The position numbers were made by a program, and so were the translations under genes. Under the pieces are notes generated by a model, which saw nothing but the letters and a program-made list of their open reading frames with translations, was not told the origin of the DNA and ran no database searches. Below, one piece after another: positions 36,864 to 46,027 of a stretch of 64,000 bases of DNA (positions within the stretch are counted from its first letter, which is position 1; each line of letters opens with the position of its first letter). Origin of the DNA: Bacteroidales bacterium (lineage in GTDB: Bacteria > Bacteroidota > Bacteroidia > Bacteroidales > FEN-979); assembly GCA_023229525.1 (NCBI GenBank), contig JALNZC010000003.1:96938-160937 (forward strand), given 5' to 3'.

Positions 36864-37535
36864 CCGCTCGGGTTGTGTATAAGCGGCTTTCAATCCCAGG
36901 ATAAATACGATTACCGTGGAGCCAAATGAAAAAAGGCTGAGCAATTTAAAATCATGGGTAATGAGGCAAAAATTGAAAAGACCGTGAAAAAATGCAGCCC
37001 CCAGAAGTCCCGTCATAGAAAAGACAAATCTTGTTTTAAGAAATTTGGCCATCCCGACGAAAAAGCCCATGATGACTGCAAACAAGATGTTGCCTGGAAC
37101 AAAAATCAAGGTATAAAGCGTGGAAGGAAATATATGCTGTGTCCCGAACGGATCAAGGGCATACAACAGAAGAAAAAGGGTAGAGAACCCAAGTGCAGTC
37201 ATCACCGAAAACGTTACTCCATGAATCGGTCGATCGATCAGTTTATCAGGGATAATTAAATAGCGTAATACAATAAACTTAGCCAGCTCCGAACTACCGC
37301 CTACCGTGATAAATGAATAAAACAACGTTCTTTTTAAAGAACGGGGATCGTCCAATCCTAACCAGGAACTTATTAGTTCTGCCGCAAGGAAAACCAAAAT
37401 CCCGGATGCTCCGGCTACGAAACTTTTGGTCAGCAATTTTAGGAAGGATTTATCATACCGTTGGGCACAATAGAAATAAATACTAATAGCTATTACCGGA
37501 GCAAAGCATAAAGTAATATAGGCAATGGGTCTCAT
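36858..37535 (-). CDS. PrsW-like membrane protein, catalytic residues apparently lost
   Basis: A 225-residue protein with several hydrophobic helices. Its overall pattern matches the PrsW family of intramembrane proteases: a helix pair, the region GGSSELAKFIVLRYL near residues 78-92, then SVMTALGFSTLFLLLYAL, and a histidine in FFHGLFNFC. Active PrsW proteins carry EExxK and FxxxE plus the His. Here the first motif reads SELAK and the FxxxE position reads FSTLF, so both glutamates seem missing. It is therefore probably a pseudoprotease or diverged relative. The start is ATG at 37535 and its promoter is at 37564-37594. Confidence 0.7.
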   Translation of the reverse strand: MRPIAYITLCFAPVIAISIYFYCAQRYDKSFLKLLTKSFVAGASGILVFLAAELISSWLGLDDPRSLKRTLFYSFITVGGSSELAKFIVLRYLIIPDKLIDRPIHGVTFSVMTALGFSTLFLLLYALDPFGTQHIFPSTLYTLIFVPGNILFAVIMGFFVGMAKFLKTRFVFSMTGLLGAAFFHGLFNFCLITHDFKLLSLFSFGSTVIVFILGLKAAYTQPERS

Positions 37536-37563
37536 GGCGGTTGTATTAGGTAATATAACCTGT

Positions 37564-37594
37564 CAAATGTAGTTATTTTTTATACTTTTACCAA
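37564..37594 (-). promoter_or_regulatory. Promoter of the PrsW-like gene
   Basis: On the minus strand TTG (37594-37592), 20 bases, then TACATTTG (37571-37564), 28 bases before the ATG. Good match in sequence and spacing. Confidence 0.45.
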
Positions 37595-37640
37595 GCAATG
37601 TAAAAACATTGCCGATTCTCTGAATAAACTCCAAGGATCT

Positions 37641-38549
37641 TTGAAAGGAATAGTGATCAAATCGACCGGAAGCTGGACAACGGTGAGGTTGTCGGATGGA
37701 ACACAGCTTGATTGTAAACTCAAGGGTCAGTTCCGGATCAGGGATATTAAACACACAAACCCCGTAGCTATCGGCGACAAGGTGGATGTTGCGTTTTCGG
37801 ATCAGGATAGCCATGCTATGATAGTGAATATAGATACAAGGGATAACTATATTATCCGTAAAGCGACTAAGTTATCGAAGGTGTCGCACATCATTGCGGC
37901 CAACCTCGATTATGCATACCTGGTAATTACATTAGCCCATCCTCGTACTTCCAATGGTTTTATCGACCGGTTCCTGGTAACCGCCACCGGATATTTTATT
38001 CCGGCAGGTTTGATTTTTAACAAAATTGATCTTCATTCTAAAGAAGAAGAGCAAACATTAAAAACATTGCAGCTGATTTATGAAGCTGCTGGTTACCCTT
38101 GTTATTCCGTTTCTGCTTTGCATGGTGATGGAGTTGAGATTTTACGAGAGGTGCTTAAAGACAAACTGAATTTGTTCTCAGGACATTCCGGCTCCGGAAA
38201 GTCTGCCCTCATCAAAGCGATTGATCCTGAATTGAATCCAAAAACCGGTATGATCTCAGGTATGCATAAAAAAGGGAAGCACACCACCACATTTGCCGAG
38301 ATGTACGAACTGACTGGTGGCGGTTTTATAGTCGATACACCTGGCATCAAAGAATTCGGACTGATTGATTTCGAAAAATCCGAAATTCCCCGCTGTTTTC
38401 CGGAAATGGACCGTTTATTACATTTATGTCAATATAAAAACTGTTCGCATACCCATGAGCCGGGATGTGCGGTGAAATCGGGAATTGATAACGGAACCGT
38501 GAGCAGATTACGGTATAATTCATATCTTAGCATTCTCAATGACCGCTAA
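37641..38549 (+). CDS. rsgA: Ribosome small-subunit GTPase RsgA
   Basis: Late-stage 30S assembly factor. The 302 residues show the RsgA layout: an OB-fold start (KGIVIKSTGSWTTVRLSDG), a circularly permuted GTPase with TKLSKVSHIIAANLDYAYLV near residues 74-95, LIFNKIDLHS, and the P-loop GHSGSGKSALIKAI near 180-193, then the zinc site HLCQYKNCSHTHEPGC near 262-277. The start is TTG at 37641, matching the usual N-terminus; no in-frame ATG exists nearby. The stop overlaps the next gene by 11 bases. Confidence 0.95.
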   Translation: MKGIVIKSTGSWTTVRLSDGTQLDCKLKGQFRIRDIKHTNPVAIGDKVDVAFSDQDSHAMIVNIDTRDNYIIRKATKLSKVSHIIAANLDYAYLVITLAHPRTSNGFIDRFLVTATGYFIPAGLIFNKIDLHSKEEEQTLKTLQLIYEAAGYPCYSVSALHGDGVEILREVLKDKLNLFSGHSGSGKSALIKAIDPELNPKTGMISGMHKKGKHTTTFAEMYELTGGGFIVDTPGIKEFGLIDFEKSEIPRCFPEMDRLLHLCQYKNCSHTHEPGCAVKSGIDNGTVSRLRYNSYLSILNDR

Positions 38550-39204
38550 ACAATTGGTTACCGAATCATTTGTACCCCTGAAACCTTCGGATACAGGAGC
38601 ATTTGCCCTGTCACAGATGGAGGAATTCCGGGTTTCGCACCTGCCGGTGGTGAATGGATCGGAATATATCGGATTGATTTCCGAGACCGATATTCTATCC
38701 ATTAACGACCCAGAATCTCCTATCAGCAGCTATAAAATTACCTGGAACCTGGCCAGCTTAACCGATGACCAGCACATCTATGAGGTCGTCCGTATGTTTG
38801 CGGAATTAAAACTCACGGCTCTTCCCGTTCTCAATGATAAGAACAATTTTCTTGGATTGATTACCCAGCCGACACTGATAGAACATTTTGCTACTTTAAC
38901 TGCAATCAGTAGCCCCGGAGGTGTCATCGTGCTGGAATTGAATGAGAAGGACTATGACCTGGTTGAAATAGCACAGATCGTGGAATCAAATGACAATAAG
39001 ATCCTCAGCGTCTATGTTACTTCATTTCCTGATTCGACAAAGTTAGAGGTGACATTGAAACTCAACCGGATTGACATAGGCCCTGTTCTTCAGACCTTTT
39101 TCCGCTATAATTACCTGGTAAAAGCTTCATGGTCGAATGAAGATGCATATAACCAGGGACTTCAGGAACGTTTTGACGGACTAATGAACTACCTGAACAT
39201 CTGA
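38539..39204 (+). CDS. CBS-domain protein
   Basis: A 221-residue cytoplasmic protein with two N-terminal CBS motifs (VTESFVPLKPSDTGAFAL with HLPVVNGSEYIGLI near residues 5-50, then TALPVLNDKNNFLGLI near 93-108), followed by an ACT-like C-terminal domain (GGVIVLELNEKDYDLVEIAQIVE near 130-155). CBS pairs bind adenine nucleotides. Its target is unknown, but the same gene commonly precedes nadK in this phylum, so a link to NAD or ATP levels is plausible. Overlap with rsgA implies coupled translation. Confidence 0.85.
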   Translation: MTAKQLVTESFVPLKPSDTGAFALSQMEEFRVSHLPVVNGSEYIGLISETDILSINDPESPISSYKITWNLASLTDDQHIYEVVRMFAELKLTALPVLNDKNNFLGLITQPTLIEHFATLTAISSPGGVIVLELNEKDYDLVEIAQIVESNDNKILSVYVTSFPDSTKLEVTLKLNRIDIGPVLQTFFRYNYLVKASWSNEDAYNQGLQERFDGLMNYLNI

Positions 39205-39206
39205 CG

Positions 39207-40664
39207 ATGATGCTGTTACGATTTTTCAGGTTGATCGTGAAAGTGATATCAGGAAGTTTAATAATACTTCTCATTTCACCCGGCCTGTATGCCCGGGAAC
39301 CTCTTCTTCAACCGGTGGTCTATGACAGTTCATTTATTACCATCCGTCATATCGAAATTGCAGGAAATTCGATTACCCGGCCATCCATCATTCTCCGTGA
39401 AATGAAATTCCGGGAGGGGGATTCCTTGTTAAGATCAGATCTTGTAAAACAGCTATCGGCCAGCCAGGAAAACATTTTCAATACACGGTTGTTTAATATT
39501 GTCACCATAGACACTTTACCGGTTAAAGGTATCCCCAAAACCGATATCCGGATTTCAGTCACCGAGCGGTGGTATATCTGGCCCATTCCTTTTTTTCAGA
39601 TTTCCGACCGGAACTTTAATGTCTGGTGGGAAACCCGGGATTTCAGCCGTCTGACCTATGGCGTTGATTTTACTTTTTCAAATGTACGTGGCCGGAATGA
39701 AACGCTGAAGATAATGACCCATTTCGGATATAATCAAAAATATGGATTTACGTATAAGATACCCTATATCGACCGTAAACAGAAGCTGGGGATCGGATTT
39801 GGCGCTGAAGTGGATTTAAACCATGAAATTGTAGTGACTTCTGAAAATAACAAACCAGTCTATTTTAAAGATGGTTCCTCTTTCCTGAAAAAACTTGTTT
39901 ATGGCTACCTTGAGCTGATTGTCCGTCCTGATTTTTACACAACGCATACTATGCGTGTTTCTTACAACTACTACGATTTTGAAGACCGTTTGTTGGGGGT
40001 TCCGGGTTTTTTTTTCGATGAATCGGTCATCCAGCAGTTTGCAACCATCAACTACTTTTTTAAAAATGACAAACGCGATGTTCAGTTTTATCCGTTGAAG
40101 GGATATTACATCGACGTGGAATTCAATTATACCATCCCCTTTATGGAAGCTCACAATGCTTATATCAAAGGGAATTTCAGGAAATATTGGCAACTGCACC
40201 AGCGCTGGTACTGGGCTTCCGGTTTTACCGGGAAATTAAGCCTGGAAAAAGAACAACCTTATTTTCTTCAACAGGGACTTGGATATGGACGCGAGTTTGT
40301 GCGGGGATATGAATACTATGTGATTGATGGACAACATTTTGCTTTGCTAAAAAACAATCTGAAATTCGCTTTACTGCCACAGCGGCTGGCCAGGCTGGGA
40401 TTTATCAACACCTCGAAATTCAATCCGATCCCGTTGGCTCTTTACATCAATGCCTTTGCTGACGTGGGTTATGTTTATAATTATCAGGATCAGAATCCCT
40501 GGAACCGGTCAATAAATAACAACACGCTTCAAAACAGCCTCCTTGTCGGATATGGTGTGGGACTTGATTTTACTACCTATTACGATATTGTTATCCGCAT
40601 GGAAATATCAGTTAATGCTATGGGTAGTGCTGGTTTTTATCTTCATTTCATGGCCCCCATATAG
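39207..40664 (+). CDS. BamA/TamA-like outer-membrane protein with one POTRA domain
   Basis: A 485-residue exported protein (signal peptide up to about residue 28, ending LYA). One POTRA domain is visible (IRHIEIAGNSITRPSIILREMKF near residues 47-70, then DIRISVTERWYIWPIPFF), and the rest has the beta-barrel character of the Omp85/surface-antigen family, including GYGREFVRGYEYYVIDGQ near 355-372. The single POTRA makes it smaller than BamA or TamA. It sits between the CBS gene and nadK. Role in barrel insertion or lipid transport is inference. Confidence 0.75.
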   Translation: MMLLRFFRLIVKVISGSLIILLISPGLYAREPLLQPVVYDSSFITIRHIEIAGNSITRPSIILREMKFREGDSLLRSDLVKQLSASQENIFNTRLFNIVTIDTLPVKGIPKTDIRISVTERWYIWPIPFFQISDRNFNVWWETRDFSRLTYGVDFTFSNVRGRNETLKIMTHFGYNQKYGFTYKIPYIDRKQKLGIGFGAEVDLNHEIVVTSENNKPVYFKDGSSFLKKLVYGYLELIVRPDFYTTHTMRVSYNYYDFEDRLLGVPGFFFDESVIQQFATINYFFKNDKRDVQFYPLKGYYIDVEFNYTIPFMEAHNAYIKGNFRKYWQLHQRWYWASGFTGKLSLEKEQPYFLQQGLGYGREFVRGYEYYVIDGQHFALLKNNLKFALLPQRLARLGFINTSKFNPIPLALYINAFADVGYVYNYQDQNPWNRSINNNTLQNSLLVGYGVGLDFTTYYDIVIRMEISVNAMGSAGFYLHFMAPI

Positions 40665-40694
40665 TTGAAAAGTACGGTGTGAGGAAAAATCGAG

Positions 40695-40702
40695 TATCTT
40701 TG
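40695..40702 (+). promoter_or_regulatory. Putative -7 element of nadK
   Basis: TATCTTTG matches TAnnTTTG 24 bases before the ATG at 40727. The nearest TTG is 27 bases upstream, too far for a good -33. Confidence 0.35.
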
Positions 40703-40726
40703 CATCCTCATTTCAGGAAATCAACC

Positions 40727-41611
40727 ATGATCATAAAGGTTGCCCTATTCGGAATAAATGTTGCCGACGCGGTTATTCCATGTGTTCAGGAGTTGGTTGA
40801 CCGTTTGCATACGGCTGACGGAAATCTCTTCATTTACAGACCATTTTATGAATGCATCCGGGAAAGGGTGAATTTTACATTTACACCTGGGCTTTTCGAC
40901 GTAAATACCGGTCTCAAAGGGAAAGTTGATTTCTTGTTTTCCATTGGCGGGGATGGTACGATTCTCGATGCCATCAGGGTTATCGGTGATTCGGGAATTC
41001 CGGTTGCCGGAATCAACCTGGGTCGTCTCGGTTTTTTGTCAGGTATCTCCAAAGAACAAATTTTACCGGCTCTGTCTGCCATAAGTCAGGGCAAGTATTT
41101 ACTGGAGGAACGGTCAATGCTTCAGTTGGTAACACCTTCGAATCTTTTTGGAGGAACCAACTTCGCATTGAATGAACTTACGGTATATAAACCAAATGTG
41201 ACAACGATACTGACCATTAAAACCTGGATCAACGGGGAATTTCTAAACACTTATTGGGGAGATGGTTTGATTGTGGCCACACCCACCGGTTCGACCGCTT
41301 ATTCGTTGAGTTGTACTGGTCCGATCCTGACTCCGGACACTGAAAGTTTCGTAATCACACCTATTGCCAATCATAACCTCACGGTAAGGCCAATCGTTGT
41401 ACGCGACGATTGCGAGATCCGGATACGGGTGGATGGAAAGGGAAACGAATTCCTGGTCAGCCTGGATTCCCGGTTTGAAAAGTTGCAGAACTCCATTGAA
41501 TTGGTTATCAGAAAGGCCGGATTTAAGATTCATCTACTCCGATTACCTGAAAAAGATTTCTTTCAAACGATCCGCGAAAAATTGAACTGGGGATTGGATA
41601 ATCGTAACTGA
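40727..41611 (+). CDS. nadK: NAD kinase
   Basis: Phosphorylates NAD to NADP. The 294 residues show the nucleotide motif SIGGDGTILDAIRV near residues 72-85, the NLGRLGFLSGI loop, ALNELTVYK near 145-153 and GDGLIVATPTGSTAYSLS near 178-195. ATG 40727 is chosen because an alternative GTG at 40679 would place a long non-conserved tail across the promoter element. It is followed by the DUF6089 gene, an order typical for the phylum. Confidence 0.94.
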   Translation: MIIKVALFGINVADAVIPCVQELVDRLHTADGNLFIYRPFYECIRERVNFTFTPGLFDVNTGLKGKVDFLFSIGGDGTILDAIRVIGDSGIPVAGINLGRLGFLSGISKEQILPALSAISQGKYLLEERSMLQLVTPSNLFGGTNFALNELTVYKPNVTTILTIKTWINGEFLNTYWGDGLIVATPTGSTAYSLSCTGPILTPDTESFVITPIANHNLTVRPIVVRDDCEIRIRVDGKGNEFLVSLDSRFEKLQNSIELVIRKAGFKIHLLRLPEKDFFQTIREKLNWGLDNRN

Positions 41612-41716
41612 TCCTAAATTAATCCGGAAAAACCTTTGGTATATCAAATAAAGTAACGGTTCGGGCGTTATAAGAAGTTGTTGAAAAGAATAATCGAAAT
41701 ACCATTTCAGGAGAGT

Positions 41717-42523
41717 ATGTTGCGTTATCGTTCCCGGCCGGTTTTCTGGGGATGTCTCTTTTTTATACTGTCCTTCCCGTCGTACTCACAGGATCTGGAA
41801 GTCGGAATATCGGGAGGAGGAGCCTATTATCTGGGAGACCTCAATCCCGGAAAGCAATTTCTCAATACGCAGCTCTCGTATGGAGCATTGATACGGTATA
41901 ATATCGATACACGATGGGCTGTGAAACTTGCAGTCACGCGTGGATCTGTGAAAGGCAATGCCTCCCAGGGAACTCCCTTTATTCAAAGTCTTGGGCTGGC
42001 GTTCAAAAGCAATATTACCGACATTTCAGGTGTGGCGGAATTTAATTTCTTCCCTTACTTTACAGGCAGCGAAAGGAACAGAATATCCCCGTATCTTTAC
42101 GCCGGAATTTCGGTATTCTTTTTTAATCCTTATGTCTCTGACCCCGCGTTTGGGAAACAATATCTGAAAGAATTGGGCACTGAAGGGCAGAATACACCTT
42201 ATAGTCCTGTTGGCATTTCAATTCCTTTCGGCCTAGGTGTGAAAGTGAGCCTTACAGAAAGATTGGGTTTACAGGTTTACTGGGAAATGCATAAAACATT
42301 TACTGATTATCTCGATGATGTAAGTACTACTTTCTATTTGGATGGGGCCAGAATAAACAGAAATGACCCCAAACAATATCTTTCTGATCCACTGATGAGC
42401 CACCAAGCTGGTATGCAGCGTGGTGACCCCGGCACTATGGATTGGTTTTCATTTTTCGGTGTGTCGCTCTGCTACAAATTCAATCTGCCGGGAAGTAAAA
42501 AGTGTAAGGATCTGAATCATTGA
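41717..42523 (+). CDS. DUF6089-type exported outer-membrane protein
   Basis: A 268-residue exported protein of the DUF6089 family, usually found just before uppS and bamA in Bacteroidota. ATG 41717 is preferred to the in-frame TTG at 41678, because the signal peptide (MLRYRSRPVFWGCLFFILSF, cleaved near SYSQD) then sits at the very start. The mature part begins LEVGISGGGAYYLGDLNPGK and continues with barrel-like alternation. Function is unknown, but the neighbourhood suggests a role in outer-membrane assembly. Confidence 0.8.
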   Translation: MLRYRSRPVFWGCLFFILSFPSYSQDLEVGISGGGAYYLGDLNPGKQFLNTQLSYGALIRYNIDTRWAVKLAVTRGSVKGNASQGTPFIQSLGLAFKSNITDISGVAEFNFFPYFTGSERNRISPYLYAGISVFFFNPYVSDPAFGKQYLKELGTEGQNTPYSPVGISIPFGLGVKVSLTERLGLQVYWEMHKTFTDYLDDVSTTFYLDGARINRNDPKQYLSDPLMSHQAGMQRGDPGTMDWFSFFGVSLCYKFNLPGSKKCKDLNH

Positions 42524-42539
42524 GATACAGGTATAGACC

Positions 42540-43304
42540 ATGGAATTAAAAGAGCAGATCGATAAAAGCAGGATACCGGCTCATGTGGCAGTGATCATGG
42601 ATGGTAATGGGCGATGGGCCAGGAAGCGTGGTTTTGCGCGGACATTGGGCCACGAAAAAGGGGTAGATGCGGTCAGGAACACAGTGGAAGCTGCAGCCGA
42701 ACTTGGGATCGGTTACCTGACACTCTATGCTTTCTCGACCGAAAACTGGAACCGACCCAAATATGAGATCGACGCCCTGATGAGGATATTGGTTGATTCC
42801 ATTCACGGGGAAATGAAGACATTAATGAAAAATAACATCCGGCTAACGGCGATCGGCGATCTGAAAAGTCTGCCCCCAAAAAGTTACAGGGAATTGATGC
42901 TTGCAATTTCTGATACTTCGACCAATACCGGACTAACCATGATTCTGGCGCTGAGTTACAGTTCGCGGTGGGAATTGCTTGAAGTAGCCCGTTCTATTGC
43001 CCGGAAAGTGGAATCAAAGGAATTAAAACCAGACCAGATCGAATTGAAAACCTTTACTTCATTACTTGCTACGGCAGATATTCCCGATCCTGAATTGCTA
43101 ATCCGCACGAGTGGTGAATACCGGGTCAGTAACTTCCTGTTATGGCAGATCGCTTATACAGAATTATATTTCACCCAAACCCTCTGGCCTGATTTTGGTA
43201 AAGAAGAATTTTATAAAGCCATTCTTGATTTTCAACACAGGGAACGAAGATTTGGACTTACCAGCGAACAACTCAATGAATTAGAAGGAAAACTACGAAC
43301 TTAG
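42540..43304 (+). CDS. uppS: Isoprenyl transferase (undecaprenyl diphosphate synthase)
   Basis: Makes the C55 lipid carrier used for peptidoglycan and surface polysaccharides. The 254 residues carry VAVIMDGNGRWARKRG at residues 15-30, with the catalytic Asp, then GHEKGVDAVR, YLTLYAFSTENWNRP and the C-terminal DPELLIRTSGEYRVSNFLLWQ. Length normal. It lies 16 bases after the DUF6089 gene and 6 bases before bamA, so is likely part of one operon. Confidence 0.96.
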   Translation: MELKEQIDKSRIPAHVAVIMDGNGRWARKRGFARTLGHEKGVDAVRNTVEAAAELGIGYLTLYAFSTENWNRPKYEIDALMRILVDSIHGEMKTLMKNNIRLTAIGDLKSLPPKSYRELMLAISDTSTNTGLTMILALSYSSRWELLEVARSIARKVESKELKPDQIELKTFTSLLATADIPDPELLIRTSGEYRVSNFLLWQIAYTELYFTQTLWPDFGKEEFYKAILDFQHRERRFGLTSEQLNELEGKLRT

Positions 43305-43310
43305 ACCCTG

Positions 43311-45935
43311 ATGAAATCCCGTTATCTGACACTTTTACTATTTCCGCTGTTATTCGTTGAATCTCTGTTTGCACAGGTCAGCCTGGGAGATATCGATGTT
43401 AACGATTATAATAATCCGAAAGAATTTTATATCGGAGGAATTACCGTGAGTGGCGTGAAATACCTCGACGGCAATGTCCTGGTCATGCTTTCCGGCCTTA
43501 CCGTTGGTGATAAGATCAAGGTCCCGACAGGCGATAAAATTTCACAGGCGGTTAAAAAACTCTGGGACCAGGGGCTTTTTGAAGATATCCGCATCAGCGT
43601 GACAAAAGTAGTTGATAATCAGATATTCCTGGATATTTATTTGCAGGAACGACCTCGCCTTTCAAAATTTCAATTCAACGGTATAAAAAAATCAGATGCC
43701 GATGATATCCGTCAGAAAATCCGGCTTGTCAAGGGAGACTATGTCACCGATAACATGATCATCAAAACCAAAAACATCATCCGGAAGTTTTATAACGATA
43801 AAGGTTTTTTAAATGCCGAAGTGGATGTTTTGCTGAAGAAAGACAGCACTACTGCCAATGAAGTGACCATGTACATTAACATTGACAAGAATGAGAAAGT
43901 GAAGGTCTACACAATCAATATCCATGGGAATAAAGAGGTAAATGCGGATATGGTGAAGGCTGCTTTTAAGAAAACCAAAGAGAAAAGTATATTCAATCCG
44001 ATGAACAATCTCGATAATATGGTGGTTGAAACGGTGAAAACAACAGCCAATATGGATTTTGTCGAGATCGCCAATGTGGTTGGCAAGCAAGGGACGGAGA
44101 ACATCCGGTTACGGATCTTCAAATCGTCAAAATTCATTGATGAAGATTATCAGGAAGATAAACTGTTGCTGATCAAGAAATACAATTCGCTCGGCTTTCG
44201 CGATGCAAGAATTGTCCGGGATTCGATTTCAAAGAATCCCGACAATACCATCAACATCGATCTCTGGATTGAGGAAGGAGTGAAATATTATATCCGGAAC
44301 ATTACTTGGGTAGGAAATACCAAATATCCTTCCAGGTTTCTTGACCGGATTTTAAAGATACAAAAAGGTGACGTTTATGATCAGGATGTGTTGGAACAGG
44401 CGCTTACCTATAATCCCAACGGAGCGGATATCCGTTCGTTATACATGGATGACGGATATCTGTTTTTTGATGTGGTACCCGTAGAAACCCGGGTTGAAAA
44501 CGATTCCATCGATCTTGAGATCAGAATGCATGAAGGAAAACAGGCGACCGTGAATAAGGTGACGATTAAAGGAAATACCAAAACCAATGATCATGTTGCC
44601 CTGAGGGAAACCGACACCCGGCCGGGTCAGCTCTTCAGCCGTGACCGTTTGATCCGGTCGCAGCGTACTTTGGCTCAGCTCAAGTATTTTGACGCCGAAA
44701 AACTAACCCCGAATGTCAATCCAAACCCGGATGACGGTACAGTAGATATCGGGTTTGATGTTACTGAGACCTCTGCGGACCAAATTGAATTATCGGGTGG
44801 TTGGGGCTATGGACGTATTGTAGGTACCGTGGGACTGTCATTCAACAATTTTTCGTTACGCAATATTGTGAACCTGAAGGCATGGAGACCTATTCCTGCA
44901 GGAGATGGTCAGAAACTCAGCCTTCGTTTCCAGACCTATGGCCAAGGCTATTTCAGTTATAGCTTCTCTTTTACTGAACCCTGGATGGGTGGTCGCAAAC
45001 CATTGGCGCTCAGTCTTTCCTATTTTCATTCCCGGTATACCAACGGATTGGCGAATAATGACGTGGGTTTTGCCTATTTCAAGATCGATGGAATTTCAGT
45101 GGGGCTGGGACAACGGCTACGCTGGCCCGATGATTATTTTTCCCTTTACCAGAGCATTAACTACAACCGGTACAACACACATAATTATACCTCTATCTTT
45201 AGTTTTGGAGGCGGCAACGGGGTTTACAATGCGATCAGTTATGGCATCGTGCTTTCACGAAATTCAGTAGATGCGCCGATATTTGCCCGGACCGGTTCCG
45301 AAATTTCCATAAATCTGGAACTGACACCTCCATATTCGCTTTTCAGGGGAAAAGTTGATTACAAAACAATGGACCCAAGCGAAAAGTACAAATGGGTGGA
45401 ATACTATAAGCTCAAATTCAAGGGCTCATGGTACATCGACCTGATAGAAAAACTGGTCCTCACTCCACGTATACAGTTTGGTTACCTTGGAGCTTATAAT
45501 TCAAATCTGGGTATCACACCTTTTGAAAGGTTTTATCTCGGTGGAGACGGTCTGACGGGATATAATAATATGGATGGACGTGAATTGATCGGTATGCGCG
45601 GGTATATAAATAATTCACTCACCCCCGGGTATCCTAATTCCATCGGAGGTTCCGTATATACCAAATATACTATGGAATTGCGTTACCCGGTTTCTCTGAA
45701 TCCAAGTGCAACCATATATGCGCTGACCTTTGTTGAAGCAGGTAACGACTGGTTTTATTGGAATAATTTTAACCCCTTTAATGTTTACCGTTCTGTTGGT
45801 GTCGGTGTACGTGTTTTTCTCCCGATGTTCGGTTTGCTGGGCCTTGATTGGGGCTACGGACTCGATGCCGTACCGGGTGTACCGGGAGCTAATGGAGGAC
45901 AGTTCCACTTCAGTATCAATTCATCGATCGATTAA
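43311..45935 (+). CDS. bamA: Outer-membrane protein assembly factor BamA
   Basis: Core of the machine that folds barrels into the outer membrane. The 874 residues have a signal peptide (ending LFAQ), five POTRA domains (for example YIGGITVSGVKYLDG, RLSKFQFNGIKKSDA, KVYTINIHGNKEVN, RNITWVGNTKYP, TVNKVTIKGNTKTND), then the 16-strand barrel with SGGWGYGRIVGTVGLSFNN and the conserved LGGDGLTGYN loop near residue 745. It is followed at 45941 by an octamer array. Confidence 0.96.
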   Translation: MKSRYLTLLLFPLLFVESLFAQVSLGDIDVNDYNNPKEFYIGGITVSGVKYLDGNVLVMLSGLTVGDKIKVPTGDKISQAVKKLWDQGLFEDIRISVTKVVDNQIFLDIYLQERPRLSKFQFNGIKKSDADDIRQKIRLVKGDYVTDNMIIKTKNIIRKFYNDKGFLNAEVDVLLKKDSTTANEVTMYINIDKNEKVKVYTINIHGNKEVNADMVKAAFKKTKEKSIFNPMNNLDNMVVETVKTTANMDFVEIANVVGKQGTENIRLRIFKSSKFIDEDYQEDKLLLIKKYNSLGFRDARIVRDSISKNPDNTINIDLWIEEGVKYYIRNITWVGNTKYPSRFLDRILKIQKGDVYDQDVLEQALTYNPNGADIRSLYMDDGYLFFDVVPVETRVENDSIDLEIRMHEGKQATVNKVTIKGNTKTNDHVALRETDTRPGQLFSRDRLIRSQRTLAQLKYFDAEKLTPNVNPNPDDGTVDIGFDVTETSADQIELSGGWGYGRIVGTVGLSFNNFSLRNIVNLKAWRPIPAGDGQKLSLRFQTYGQGYFSYSFSFTEPWMGGRKPLALSLSYFHSRYTNGLANNDVGFAYFKIDGISVGLGQRLRWPDDYFSLYQSINYNRYNTHNYTSIFSFGGGNGVYNAISYGIVLSRNSVDAPIFARTGSEISINLELTPPYSLFRGKVDYKTMDPSEKYKWVEYYKLKFKGSWYIDLIEKLVLTPRIQFGYLGAYNSNLGITPFERFYLGGDGLTGYNNMDGRELIGMRGYINNSLTPGYPNSIGGSVYTKYTMELRYPVSLNPSATIYALTFVEAGNDWFYWNNFNPFNVYRSVGVGVRVFLPMFGLLGLDWGYGLDAVPGVPGANGGQFHFSINSSID

Positions 45936-45940
45936 AGACA

Positions 45941-45972
45941 GGTGGCGAGGTGGTGAGATGGCGAGATGGCGA
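45941..45972. repeat. Four octamers (GGTGGCGA, GGTGGTGA, GATGGCGA twice) after bamA
   Basis: Four 8-bp units follow the bamA stop by 5 bases. The family resembles the octamers in the sucB linker (53754-53858) and the start of the array at 59283. Confidence 0.75.
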
Positions 45973-46027
45973 GTTTTTTTAGAGAATAAACTGTTTGTGA
46001 GCAATAATATTTGTAAAATTCAAAAAT

